Below, one piece after another: positions 7,371 to 14,983 of a stretch of 50,406 nucleotides of DNA. The notes beneath the pieces were generated by a model. That model was given only the letters and a program-made list of their open reading frames with translations. It was not told where the DNA came from and made no database searches. The DNA comes from JAHWKS01 sp964458385. GTDB taxonomy: Bacteria > Planctomycetota > Planctomycetia > Pirellulales > Pirellulaceae. Both the position numbers and the translations under genes were made by a program. Where the stretch lies: assembly GCA_964458385.1 (NCBI GenBank), contig CAYWIS010000016.1, forward strand, positions 1 to 50,406, in the 5' to 3' direction. Numbering within the stretch: the first letter of the stretch is position 1; every line of letters starts with the position of its first letter.

Positions 7371-8504
7371 ATGAAGCCCCGAGCGACCCGCTTCTCTACG
7401 CCTTGGCTCGTCCTGTGGGCTTGGGCGTTCGTGTCGGCCGCCACACCCGCTCTTGCTCAGTCGCCCAATGAAGGGGCGCGCGAGCAAGCGCGACCGCGCG
7501 GCAATCTCGAGATGGCCCAGCAGTGGTTGCTCAATCGCTTTCGGCGCGACCGGCCGGCTAGCCGTTACGAACGTCGGCATTCTTCGGTGGTCAGCGCCTT
7601 TCGAGAAGTGGTGGCTAATCCCGCCAAGAGCACCGTCGAAGTCCTTTGCGATCATGATGTCGTGGCGCTAGGCACGGTCGTTGCGGCGAACGGGTACATT
7701 CTGACCAAGGCCAGCGACCTGCATGGCGACATTGTGTGCAAACTGCACGACAACCGCCGCTTTGACGCGGAAGTGGTTGGCGTCAATAAGCGACACGATT
7801 TGGCGCTGTTGAAGATCGACGCCGACAATCTGACGCCGGTGGTGTGGACCGATCAGAGCGAAACGCCGGTCGGTAGCTGGTTGGCGACCCCCGGGCTGTC
7901 GGAACAGCCGGTGTCGATTGGGGTGATCAGCGCTGCACCGCGGTCGATTGCTGCTCCGCGTCCGATCCTGGGCGTGCTCTTGGCTCAGTCGGAGGAAGGC
8001 GCCCGGATTGATGAAATCATGCCGGGAAGCGGCGCGGAACAGGCCAACCTGCAAGTTGGCGATGTGATTGTCGGTTGCAACGACGAAGAAATCAAAAGCC
8101 GCGAGGCGCTCATTCAACGCATTAGCCAGTTCCAACCCGGCGACACGGTGACGTTAATGATTCGGCGCGGGGAAGAAAGCCTCAAGATTGAAGCCACCCT
8201 AGGACCGATGAGCGAACCGGGTGAGGTCAACCGGCACGAGTTCCAGAATCAACTGGGCGGCGAGTTGAGCCGTCGCCGCGCTGGGTTCCCCTCGGTCTTT
8301 CAACACGATACGATCTTGCAACCGCACGAATGCGGTGGCCCGGTTGTTGACCTGAACGGGCATGCGGTGGGAGTGAACATCGCTCGCGCGGGCCGAGTGG
8401 CCAGCTACGCCATTCCCGCCTCGGTGGTCAAGGAAGTGTTGGCCGAGCTCATGCACGTGAAGCCGGTTTCGTTGCAAGACAACGCCGGCAAGAAGATGGA
8501 TTAG
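7371..8504 (+). CDS. Probable S1C pseudoprotease with PDZ inserted in the protease domain
   Basis: A 377-residue secreted protein (signal peptide to about residue 30). ATG 7371 has AAAGGA seven bases upstream. The N-terminal half of a trypsin fold runs from about 85 to 192. The His site reads ILTKASDL, so His is replaced by Ser115. Asp143 is kept in RHDLALLKI. The Ser site reads HECGGPVVDLNG, with Cys321 in place of Ser. The PDZ domain (about 195-278) sits between the strand ending VSIGVIS and the Ser-site segment, rather than after the protease domain. The family is probably non-proteolytic and may bind or regulate client proteins or the neighbouring active protease, 100 bp upstream. Confidence 0.88.
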   Translation: MKPRATRFSTPWLVLWAWAFVSAATPALAQSPNEGAREQARPRGNLEMAQQWLLNRFRRDRPASRYERRHSSVVSAFREVVANPAKSTVEVLCDHDVVALGTVVAANGYILTKASDLHGDIVCKLHDNRRFDAEVVGVNKRHDLALLKIDADNLTPVVWTDQSETPVGSWLATPGLSEQPVSIGVISAAPRSIAAPRPILGVLLAQSEEGARIDEIMPGSGAEQANLQVGDVIVGCNDEEIKSREALIQRISQFQPGDTVTLMIRRGEESLKIEATLGPMSEPGEVNRHEFQNQLGGELSRRRAGFPSVFQHDTILQPHECGGPVVDLNGHAVGVNIARAGRVASYAIPASVVKEVLAELMHVKPVSLQDNAGKKMD

Positions 8505-8523
8505 ATTTCAACCAAGAAGCTGT

Positions 8524-8586
8524 GGCGGAAGTTGGGCGGCTTCCGCCGCAGCCGGTAACTGGCTGCGAGTCGGCGGGAACGCCGAC
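8524..8586. terminator. Tandem hairpins between convergent genes
   Basis: GGCGGAAG (8524-8531) pairs with CTTCCGCC (8540-8547) around an 8-base loop. GTCGGCG (8569-8575) pairs with CGCCGAC (8580-8586) around GGAA. Both lie between the stop of the pseudoprotease gene and that of the convergent lipoprotein gene. No T tract follows either stem, so termination is only plausible. Confidence 0.4.
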
Positions 8587-8615
8587 CGGCGAACATGGGC
8601 TTGTAAAGGGCGACG

Positions 8616-9740
8616 CTACTGGGCGTTGGCCGTGCGCGCGGTAAGGTCGTACGAGCGTTCGCCGAACATTCGTTCGCGATAGACGATCAGCCCGCGAGCC
8701 GAGTGATACAGCCCTCCGCATTCCAGCGGGTAATCTTGCGTGCTGCGGAACATCTCACATAGCCGCTGCACTGCCCGTTGCACCCACTCCTGGCGCAGCT
8801 CGTCGTCGGTTAGGGCGTACGTGAGGAATTCCAGCGTATGCCCGGTGGTGCTTAACGACGTCGCCAAGTCGGGCGAGGTCCCGGGACGCATGAAATAGTT
8901 CGACGAGAAGCTGCCGTCGGCATTCTGATATTTGCGGGCAAGCTCGACGGCGTTGCGGATGAAGTCGTCGGCCATCTTCCACCCGCCGGTAAGCGGGCGT
9001 CCTTCGGCCAAGCGATGGTTCAGCGCCATGGTCAGCCCGGTCAGGCGGTGAGAGCCGCCGCACGCTGCGCCTTCCAGGCCGTTTTCCACTTCGATTTGCA
9101 CGAGTTGTTCAATGCTCCATGTCTTTCCATCCGACGCCACCCACGTATAGTCCGTGGGGCGGTACGACGTAAGAGCCATCAGCGTCCAGCTATACTCGCG
9201 CGTCGGATTGCGCGGCACATCCCATTCGATCTGCGCAACGTAATCGGCAACGGTGAACTCCTCGTCGCCTACCCGAATAACGCGGTCGGGTTCGAGGGCG
9301 CATTGCGACAGATAGCCAAGCCATTGATCATAGTGCCCTTGTCCTTCTTTGGAGCCCGGTTGCACCACGGCCCGCAGCCCGCGGCGCCCGGTCGACGGGA
9401 GCAAATCGCCCGGCTCCATGACCCAGCCCTTGAGCGCGCCGCCCTCAAGCAGATAGGGCACCGCGTAGACATTGGTATCGCCGTGACGAATCTGGAATTC
9501 GTTCTCGTACGCCACAATGCCGTGTAGCACTTGCCATGCGGCGTGGTCACGCGTGTTCAGACGCCGATTATGGTGGGTGAAGTCAATGACCTCGTCTAGT
9601 TCGGCGCGTAACTCCTCGGGCGACATTAATTGCACTGTCGGCGCTGGCTGCTCGACCGTCTTGTTACACCCCGAAAGCGCCAGCCACGCCACGGGCAGGA
9701 GCAAACACGCCAAAACGCGGAGCGAATGTGGAAGAGCCAT
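8616..9740 (-). CDS. Planctomycetal lipoprotein of unknown function with toroid-like repeats
   Basis: A 374-residue protein beginning at ATG 9740. A lipobox LALSGC places the lipidated Cys near residue 23. The mature part has segments such as YQNADGSFSSNYF and a GLTMAL ... LTGGWKMADDF region, which resemble the glycine/tryptophan-rich turns of alpha/alpha-toroid proteins (prenyltransferase or squalene-cyclase type repeats). No catalytic signature is recognised. As I recall, homologues in Planctomycetes carry a misleading database name suggesting an ADP-ribosylation-factor GTPase activator; nothing here supports that. It faces the S1C genes and is monocistronic, with 339 bp of gene-free sequence before the divergent zinc-ribbon gene. 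Confidence 0.85.
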   Translation of the reverse strand: MALPHSLRVLACLLLPVAWLALSGCNKTVEQPAPTVQLMSPEELRAELDEVIDFTHHNRRLNTRDHAAWQVLHGIVAYENEFQIRHGDTNVYAVPYLLEGGALKGWVMEPGDLLPSTGRRGLRAVVQPGSKEGQGHYDQWLGYLSQCALEPDRVIRVGDEEFTVADYVAQIEWDVPRNPTREYSWTLMALTSYRPTDYTWVASDGKTWSIEQLVQIEVENGLEGAACGGSHRLTGLTMALNHRLAEGRPLTGGWKMADDFIRNAVELARKYQNADGSFSSNYFMRPGTSPDLATSLSTTGHTLEFLTYALTDDELRQEWVQRAVQRLCEMFRSTQDYPLECGGLYHSARGLIVYRERMFGERSYDLTARTANAQ

Positions 9741-10079
9741 GCTGCCATACCGCGGCTGGGGAAGCCGCCAGGGGAGGAACTTGCTGGACGCGCGCGAGTC
9801 GCAGGGAACGTCCCTGCCCAGCCTCTCGCCGTAGCCCGCAGATAAATCCATGCACGATAGCTTAGGACATGCAGGTAGGCTGGGCAACTCAATCCAATGG
9901 AGTTTATCCCACCTTCCCGGCGGGCGAACAGAACAAACGGAATGGATCGCTTAGCCGGCCGTGCCGCTTCGATCGTCAACCTTGCCTGGCGATTTAAGAT
10001 CGGCACGGAATTTGTTTGCGTGAATCTGGCGCGGGCGTAGACGGATAGGTTTGCCTTGTTCCACGAAAGGAGGATGGTG
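9741..10079. other. Gene-free divergent intergenic region
   Basis: 339 bp between the lipoprotein gene (minus) and the zinc-ribbon gene (plus). I find no RNA gene, no strong hairpin with a T tract and no clear sigma-70 boxes. Small overlapping open frames here look like chance. It should contain the promoters of both flanking genes. Confidence 0.5.
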
Positions 10080-10247
10080 ATGGCGCTTTACGAGTACGAA
10101 TGCCACGATTGCGGCCACCACTTCGAAGTGGAGGAGTCGTTCGAAGAGCACGATCGCCACGGACCGCCCAAATGCCCCGAGTGCGACAGCAAGAACGTGG
10201 GGCAGTTTCTGACCGACGTGCACGTTAAGACAAGCAAGAAGTCGTAA
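10080..10247 (+). CDS. FmdB-type zinc-ribbon protein
   Basis: A 55-residue protein with two CxxC pairs (C8/C11 and C32/C35) in the order YEYECHDCG ... KCPECDS, the signature of FmdB/CxxC-CxxC zinc ribbons. The name comes from a putative regulator of formamidase genes; the role of most members is unknown, and small nucleic-acid or metal-binding functions are suggested. The start is ATG 10080, with an excellent AAAGGAGG (10066-10073) six bases upstream; the nearer ATG at 10074 has no room for a ribosome site. The C-terminus is Lys/Ser-rich. It stands alone, divergent from the lipoprotein gene and convergent with asnS. Confidence 0.9.
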   Translation: MALYEYECHDCGHHFEVEESFEEHDRHGPPKCPECDSKNVGQFLTDVHVKTSKKS

Positions 10248-10353
10248 CCGTGAAGCGTCTGCCGGCGTCCTCGGGTGCGGCGCCAGGCGACGTCGGCTTG
10301 CGCGCAGTCCATCACCGCATCCGAGTTCCGCCATCGGCAAAGCCGCCCTGATT

Positions 10354-10376
10354 GGTCCCGTCCATGCGACGGGACC
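10354..10376. terminator. Hairpin between fmdB-like gene and asnS
   Basis: GGTCCCGTC (10354-10362) and GACGGGACC (10368-10376) form a perfect 9-bp stem with a 5-base loop. It lies between two convergent genes, about 105 bp after the zinc-ribbon stop and 115 bp after the asnS stop. There is no U tract, so it may act as a bidirectional block rather than a classical intrinsic terminator. Confidence 0.45.
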
Positions 10377-10490
10377 GATTGACGCCGCCGCGCCAACCAA
10401 ACTAGACCGGCCGAACGTTACGTTTGGCGAAGGGCCTTGGTGGTGGATGTCGGTCGCATCTCGTGTGCTAATGCGCCACGGGCGGGCCGT

Positions 10491-11882
10491 CTAAAACTCG
10501 GCGTTGCCGGGCGTGCGCGGGAAGGGAATGACATCGCGAATGTTCGCCATGCCGGTGATGAACTGCACGGCGCGCTCCAGCCCCAGACCAAAACCCGAAT
10601 GAGGCACGGTGCCGAACTTGCGAAGCTCCAGATACCACCAGTAATTGGCTGGATCGAGTCCCATCTCTTGCATACGGGACTCGAGCACATCAAGACGCTC
10701 TTCGCGTTGGCTGCCGCCGATGATCTCGCCTACCTTGGGCACAAGGACGTCCATGGCGCGGACGGTCTTTCCATCGTCGTTGGCGCGCATGTAGAACGCT
10801 TTGATGGCCCGCGGGTAGTCGTAGAGGATCACCGGTTTCTGGAATTTCTTTTCCGTCAGGTAGCGTTCGTGCTCCGACTGAAGATCATTTCCCCACGCCA
10901 CGGGGAACTCAAACTTTTCGCCGCTGGACTCCAGGATCTTAATTGCTTCGGTGTACGAAAGGCGTTCAAAGTCGCTGTTGATAATGCGCTCCAACGTATC
11001 GATCGTCGACTTGTCGACCCATTCGTTGAAGAACTTCATGTCGTCGGGGCACTGTTCCAACGCGTCGCGGAAGATGCGTTTCAGAAACCGCTCGGCCAGG
11101 TCCATGTTGTCGGGCAGTTCGTAGAACGCCATTTCCGGTTCCACCATCCAGAACTCGGCCAAGTGCCTTGAGGTGTTCGAGTTTTCGGCGCGGAAGGTGG
11201 GCCCAAAGGTGTACACCTTCCCCAGCGCGCAGGCGAAAATCTCTGCCTCCAATTGGCCGCTTACCGTGAGGAACGTGGGACGGTCAAAGAAGTCCAGGGA
11301 GTAGTCCACCTTGCCGTCCTTCTTCGGCAATTGCTCCAAGTTCAGCGTCGTGACGCGGAACATCTCGCCGGCGCCTTCGGCGTCGCTGGCCGTGATAATG
11401 GGCGTATGGACGTAGAGGAAGCCTTCTTCTTGGAAGAAGTTGTGGATCGACCGGCTTACACAGTTCCGCACCCGCATGACGGCGCCGAACGTGTTGGTTC
11501 GCGGCCGAAGATGCGCCCATTCACGCAGTTTCTCCAACGAGTGCCGTTTTTTCTGGAGCGGATATTCCTGCGGATCGGCCCATCCATGTACGACGACTCG
11601 CGCCGCGGCGATCTCGGTGTCTTGACCCTGCCCTTGCGACGCTTTCACTTCGCCTTCGACAGTAACACTACACCCGGGCCCCAGCTTTTGCACTTCGCTT
11701 TCGTAGTTAGGAAGCGATTTGTCGGCGATGACTTGCACGTTCGCCAGGCAGCTTCCGTCGTTCAGTTCGATAAAGGAGAAGCCTCCCTTCGAATCTCGCC
11801 GCGTGCGAACCCACGCCTGCACGCGAACCTGTTGTCCAATGGCCGATTTCTTTCTCGCTTCGGCGACCGAAATTTTCTGCAT
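10491..11882 (-). CDS. asnS: Asparaginyl-tRNA synthetase
   Basis: A 463-residue class IIb aminoacyl-tRNA synthetase that charges tRNA-Asn. The N-terminal OB-fold (about 17-110) recognises the anticodon (VRVQAWVRTRRDS ... GFSFIELNDGS). The catalytic domain carries class II motif 2 in FGPTFRAENSNTSRHLAEFW and motif 3 in GFGLGLERAVQF near the C-terminus, whose Arg binds ATP. The SNTSRHLAEFWMVE pattern and the C-terminal FPRTPGNAEF separate AsnRS from AspRS. Length is normal. Start ATG 11882 has a GGACGGAG-type ribosome site directly upstream. About 215 bp separates it from the HSP90 gene, so it is probably transcribed on its own. Confidence 0.97.
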   Translation of the reverse strand: MQKISVAEARKKSAIGQQVRVQAWVRTRRDSKGGFSFIELNDGSCLANVQVIADKSLPNYESEVQKLGPGCSVTVEGEVKASQGQGQDTEIAAARVVVHGWADPQEYPLQKKRHSLEKLREWAHLRPRTNTFGAVMRVRNCVSRSIHNFFQEEGFLYVHTPIITASDAEGAGEMFRVTTLNLEQLPKKDGKVDYSLDFFDRPTFLTVSGQLEAEIFACALGKVYTFGPTFRAENSNTSRHLAEFWMVEPEMAFYELPDNMDLAERFLKRIFRDALEQCPDDMKFFNEWVDKSTIDTLERIINSDFERLSYTEAIKILESSGEKFEFPVAWGNDLQSEHERYLTEKKFQKPVILYDYPRAIKAFYMRANDDGKTVRAMDVLVPKVGEIIGGSQREERLDVLESRMQEMGLDPANYWWYLELRKFGTVPHSGFGLGLERAVQFITGMANIRDVIPFPRTPGNAEF

Positions 11883-12035
11883 CGCTCCGTCCTGTTCGTT
11901 TCGGTTGGTGTCCTACTTGTTAGCGCGGCCAAGCCCGCCGGTGCAGATAGTACACATGGCGGAGCCTGCCGCGTGATTATTTCATTGTATTTCCCAGCGA
12001 AGGTTCGGCAGATTGGGGGACGTATGCCGTAGGCC

Positions 12036-12066
12036 GCCCCAACGCCCGGTCGGGCCTTGGCGGGGC
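12036..12066 (-). terminator. Two-part GC-rich hairpin downstream of the HSP90 gene
   Basis: GCCCG (12044-12048) and CGGGC (12051-12055) form an inner stem. GCCCC (12036-12040) and GGGGC (12062-12066) form an outer one. It starts about 30 bp after the stop of the minus-strand chaperone gene. No T tract follows, so it is a tentative terminator. Confidence 0.35.
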
Positions 12067-12097
12067 GATGCGGATCGTTAGCTTGAAGTTCCTTCTA

Positions 12098-14002
12098 TTA
12101 CCGATCGCGCCCCCAGAGTGCTTCGGCGATCCAATCCAGGTCGTCCGTCTGTTGCAACTGCGCGGCCCGCGGAATCGCCGCCCCGGCGGCGTTAAGCGCA
12201 TTAAGCACCAACAACCGCAGCACGCTGGCCAAAGGGTGCCGGACCGATTGCGAAAGCGCTCGGCCCACCAGGCGATGATTCCGATTCAGCACCACTTCGT
12301 TTTTTTGCGGCGGTTCGTCCGCGAAATGCTGGTCGATCAGACGCTGGAAACCGGCGGGAACCGCGCCATCCTTCTTCAAATCTTCAAACGTCTTGGACAA
12401 CTCATAACGTTCGTTCAGGAACGCCATGACGGGCTGCTGCGACTGGAACGAGGCGACCAGAATGCGGGCGTCGGTCGCCGACAGGAACTCGCGCCATTCG
12501 TCGGGCGCGTCCTCCACGTCGTGAATGCCTAGCACCGACGAGGCGAACCCCGGTGCGCTGGGGCTGGCGGTTCGCAGGTCAATCACGCCCGACGTTCCCC
12601 GTTCGTGCTCGTCGGCGATCCACGCGGCGAGCAGCGATTCCTCAAAGCTCCGCAAGGTATGGACGCAGGGAGCGCTATAGCCGTGAAAAAGTTCATTGAC
12701 CCAGCGTTCCTGGCGACGGTCGGTGTTGTACCAGATCACGCGGTCGGCGTCGGATTCGAACAGTGGATCGGCCTCGCTGCGCTCCACAATTTCTTCAAAC
12801 GTAAGCTGCCCCTGCGAGGTGGGCAATCGATACGTCTTTCGCAAAAGCGCCCGCAACCGCGCGTCGTGCAAGGCCGATCCCGCCAAGGTATAGCGATGCC
12901 AGGCGATGATCGACTCCAACTTGGTGGGTTCGGTTTCGGCAAGGTTCTCAAAGTATTCGTAGAGCCGCTGCTCGAGGACCCGCTTCACCTGGAAGAATCG
13001 CTCGTCGCGCACCAGGTCCTCGCGGCTGGCGGTGGGCGAACACTCGTGCAGTTCCAACACGCCGCGAAAGAACGAGGCCCACGGCGGCAAAAGATCCCGA
13101 ATCTTGCGCGAGATGACCATCCGCCGCACGGTCACGGCCACCGTCGGTTCGTCGGCGAAGCCGGGCGTACGCTGGGGCGAAATGTACAACGCCCCTGCGA
13201 CGGAAACGGGCCTCTCTTGCCGAAGGTGGATCACATCGAGCGGCGTTTCGTGAAAATAGCCTTCTAGCTCAAGTTCGACGGCTTCGCGATCGGGCGTAGG
13301 ATCAAACCACGCCACGTTGATCACATTGACCCGTTGATTGCTTCGGTTGAGGTAGATCGGAACGGGGAGAAAATCGGCGAACTCTCGGATGGCCGCTTCA
13401 AGCAGCGTTTCCTGCTCGGCAAGTGCATAGTGCGCCGGCTTCAGGTGCAGGGTGACGGTAGCGCCTGGCTCGGTACGGTCGCTGCTAGAAAGAAGGATGT
13501 CGGACCCGGGGCCTGCTTCCCACCGGACGGCCTCGTCACAGTCGATCTTGCGGCTTTCGACCGTGACCCGCTCCGCCAGCATGAAGGCGCTGAACAGACC
13601 GACGCCAAATTGTCCGATCAAGTCGTCGCCCACGCCGCTGGACCGCTCATACACATCGGTCACTTCGGCGGCGACTTCATCGAGCGACTGAATCGGACGG
13701 CCCCGCTTGATCAGGCCGGTAATGCCAATTCCCAAGGCGCCCAAGTAGTGTTCGGCTTCGGCGGGCGACAACCCCACGCCATCGTCAGAGAAACGCAAGG
13801 TGTGCGCTTGGGCGTCTTGTTCGATGTCGATGCGGCCCTGATAGGTCAGGTCGCGTTTGCGCCGCCGCACCACCGCATCGTGGGCGTTTTGGATTAGTTC
13901 ACGGACGGGCGTATCGGGCCGGCTGTAAAGCGACGAGCCCATGATCTCGATAACGCCGGCGATGTCTACTCGGAATGGTATCCGACGCGACCAGGAACCC
14001 AT
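12098..14002 (-). CDS. HSP90-family molecular chaperone (divergent HtpG)
   Basis: A 634-residue protein starting at ATG 14002. The N-terminal GHKL ATPase domain keeps the nucleotide-binding residues: E35, N39 and D42 in RELIQNAHDAV, the DDGVGL loop near 72-77, and the glycine-rich lid GQFGVGLFSAF (129-139). The middle domain contains SREDLVRD, matching the catalytic-Arg loop of HSP90. The C-terminal dimerisation part is poorly conserved against E. coli HtpG. It therefore looks like an HSP90 of a planctomycete-type subfamily, possibly a paralogue of a canonical HtpG elsewhere. It would act as an ATP-dependent dimeric chaperone in the cytoplasm. The frame is open upstream of 14002, but homology begins there. 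Confidence 0.9.
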   Translation of the reverse strand: MGSWSRRIPFRVDIAGVIEIMGSSLYSRPDTPVRELIQNAHDAVVRRRKRDLTYQGRIDIEQDAQAHTLRFSDDGVGLSPAEAEHYLGALGIGITGLIKRGRPIQSLDEVAAEVTDVYERSSGVGDDLIGQFGVGLFSAFMLAERVTVESRKIDCDEAVRWEAGPGSDILLSSSDRTEPGATVTLHLKPAHYALAEQETLLEAAIREFADFLPVPIYLNRSNQRVNVINVAWFDPTPDREAVELELEGYFHETPLDVIHLRQERPVSVAGALYISPQRTPGFADEPTVAVTVRRMVISRKIRDLLPPWASFFRGVLELHECSPTASREDLVRDERFFQVKRVLEQRLYEYFENLAETEPTKLESIIAWHRYTLAGSALHDARLRALLRKTYRLPTSQGQLTFEEIVERSEADPLFESDADRVIWYNTDRRQERWVNELFHGYSAPCVHTLRSFEESLLAAWIADEHERGTSGVIDLRTASPSAPGFASSVLGIHDVEDAPDEWREFLSATDARILVASFQSQQPVMAFLNERYELSKTFEDLKKDGAVPAGFQRLIDQHFADEPPQKNEVVLNRNHRLVGRALSQSVRHPLASVLRLLVLNALNAAGAAIPRAAQLQQTDDLDWIAEALWGRDR

Positions 14003-14174
14003 GATCGGTTGCCAAAGAAAGTGCGGGGCCGCAGCAAAGATGCTTATTGTACGGTTGCGGGCCGCCAAGGGCGACAGCGCTTTCGCGCAAATCCCGCACT
14101 CTTTGGGGGGTGTTCCGTCCGAGGGGCATCTGCAGTGGCCTTGCCCCTGGCGATCCGTCGACGAGGGGCAAAGG

Positions 14175-14203
14175 CCCGAGCGGCGACGGTTTCGCCGCTC
14201 GGG
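14175..14203 (-). terminator. 12-bp perfect stem-loop after the GlcG-like gene
   Basis: CCCGAGCGGCGA (14175-14186) and TCGCCGCTCGGG (14192-14203) pair perfectly around a 5-base loop. It lies about 35 bp downstream of the stop of the minus-strand GlcG-like gene and upstream of the HSP90 gene. The stem is very stable, but no T tract follows on the minus strand. Confidence 0.5.
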
Positions 14204-14237
14204 GGCAAGGCTCCAACCCCGCGACGCGAGAAAATGA

Positions 14238-14789
14238 TTACTTCTGGGCTTCTTTCGCCAGTTGTTCGAGGAAGGCGTTGATTCCCGCCTCGGCGATCTC
14301 GGCGTCCTGTTCGCCCGTGCCGCCGCCGACGCCAACCGCGGCGATCACCTGATCATCGACCACGACCGGCACGCCCCCTTTGAGCGACGTAAACCGTCCA
14401 CCGTTCGCCACGGCTGCGTTTTGCAGGCTGAAGTTGAGCAGCAAGTTCGGATCGCCATCGGGCGGAAGCGGGCCGGTAGCGCGGCGGAAAGTGGCGGCCG
14501 CTTGCGCCTTGGTTTGGGCGGTGTAGCCACTGCCGGGGCGAGCGCCATCCATGCGGGCGAAGGCGATTAAGTGCCCGCCGTGATCGACCACCGCAATATT
14601 CACGGGAACGTTCATTTCCTTGGCCTTGGCGATCGCCGATGTGATGATGATTGCCGCCCCGCGCAGGTTCAGGTCGATTCGCTCCTTGGTGATCAAAGGT
14701 CCTTGGCTCTCTTGCGCCAAGCCCGACGGAGCAAGGCCCAGCGAACCGGCGAAAATGGTGACAAGTAGGCCAACGAGGGTGCGTTTCAT
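14238..14789 (-). CDS. Secreted GlcG/HbpS-family protein (DUF336)
   Basis: A 183-residue protein with a signal peptide ending near residue 26 (GLAQ). The mature domain has the GlcG/HbpS pattern: VNIAVVDHGGHLIAFARMDGA, a KAQAAATF segment, GGVPVVVDDQVIAAVGVGGG and a final DAEIAEAGI. HbpS from Streptomyces binds heme and senses redox stress outside the cell; GlcG is of unknown function in glycolate loci. Export here favours an extracytoplasmic ligand-binding role. The ATG at 14789 gives the signal peptide. The gene is divergent from the VIT/VWA gene with 194 bp between them. Confidence 0.88.
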   Translation of the reverse strand: MKRTLVGLLVTIFAGSLGLAPSGLAQESQGPLITKERIDLNLRGAAIIITSAIAKAKEMNVPVNIAVVDHGGHLIAFARMDGARPGSGYTAQTKAQAAATFRRATGPLPPDGDPNLLLNFSLQNAAVANGGRFTSLKGGVPVVVDDQVIAAVGVGGGTGEQDAEIAEAGINAFLEQLAKEAQK

Positions 14790-14983
14790 GGTGTCAATCC
14801 AGGCATCGAGGAAACAAACCCGGCCGGCACGCGCCGACCAAGATCCCCCATTATGCCACGAAGTGTTGAGCGGCGACAAATACGCGCGCTAACGAAATCC
14901 ATCCGATGGCGGGCCTCGTCTCAGTGAGGGAAGCCGTTCTCCACTCTTGGGGTGTTGTCGCCTTTTGTTGAAGGAGCTTTGTC

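Noticed and set aside
13334..13897. Antisense frame of 187 residues inside the HSP90 gene
   Set aside because: Composition follows the HSP90 codons in another frame; no domain is recognised.
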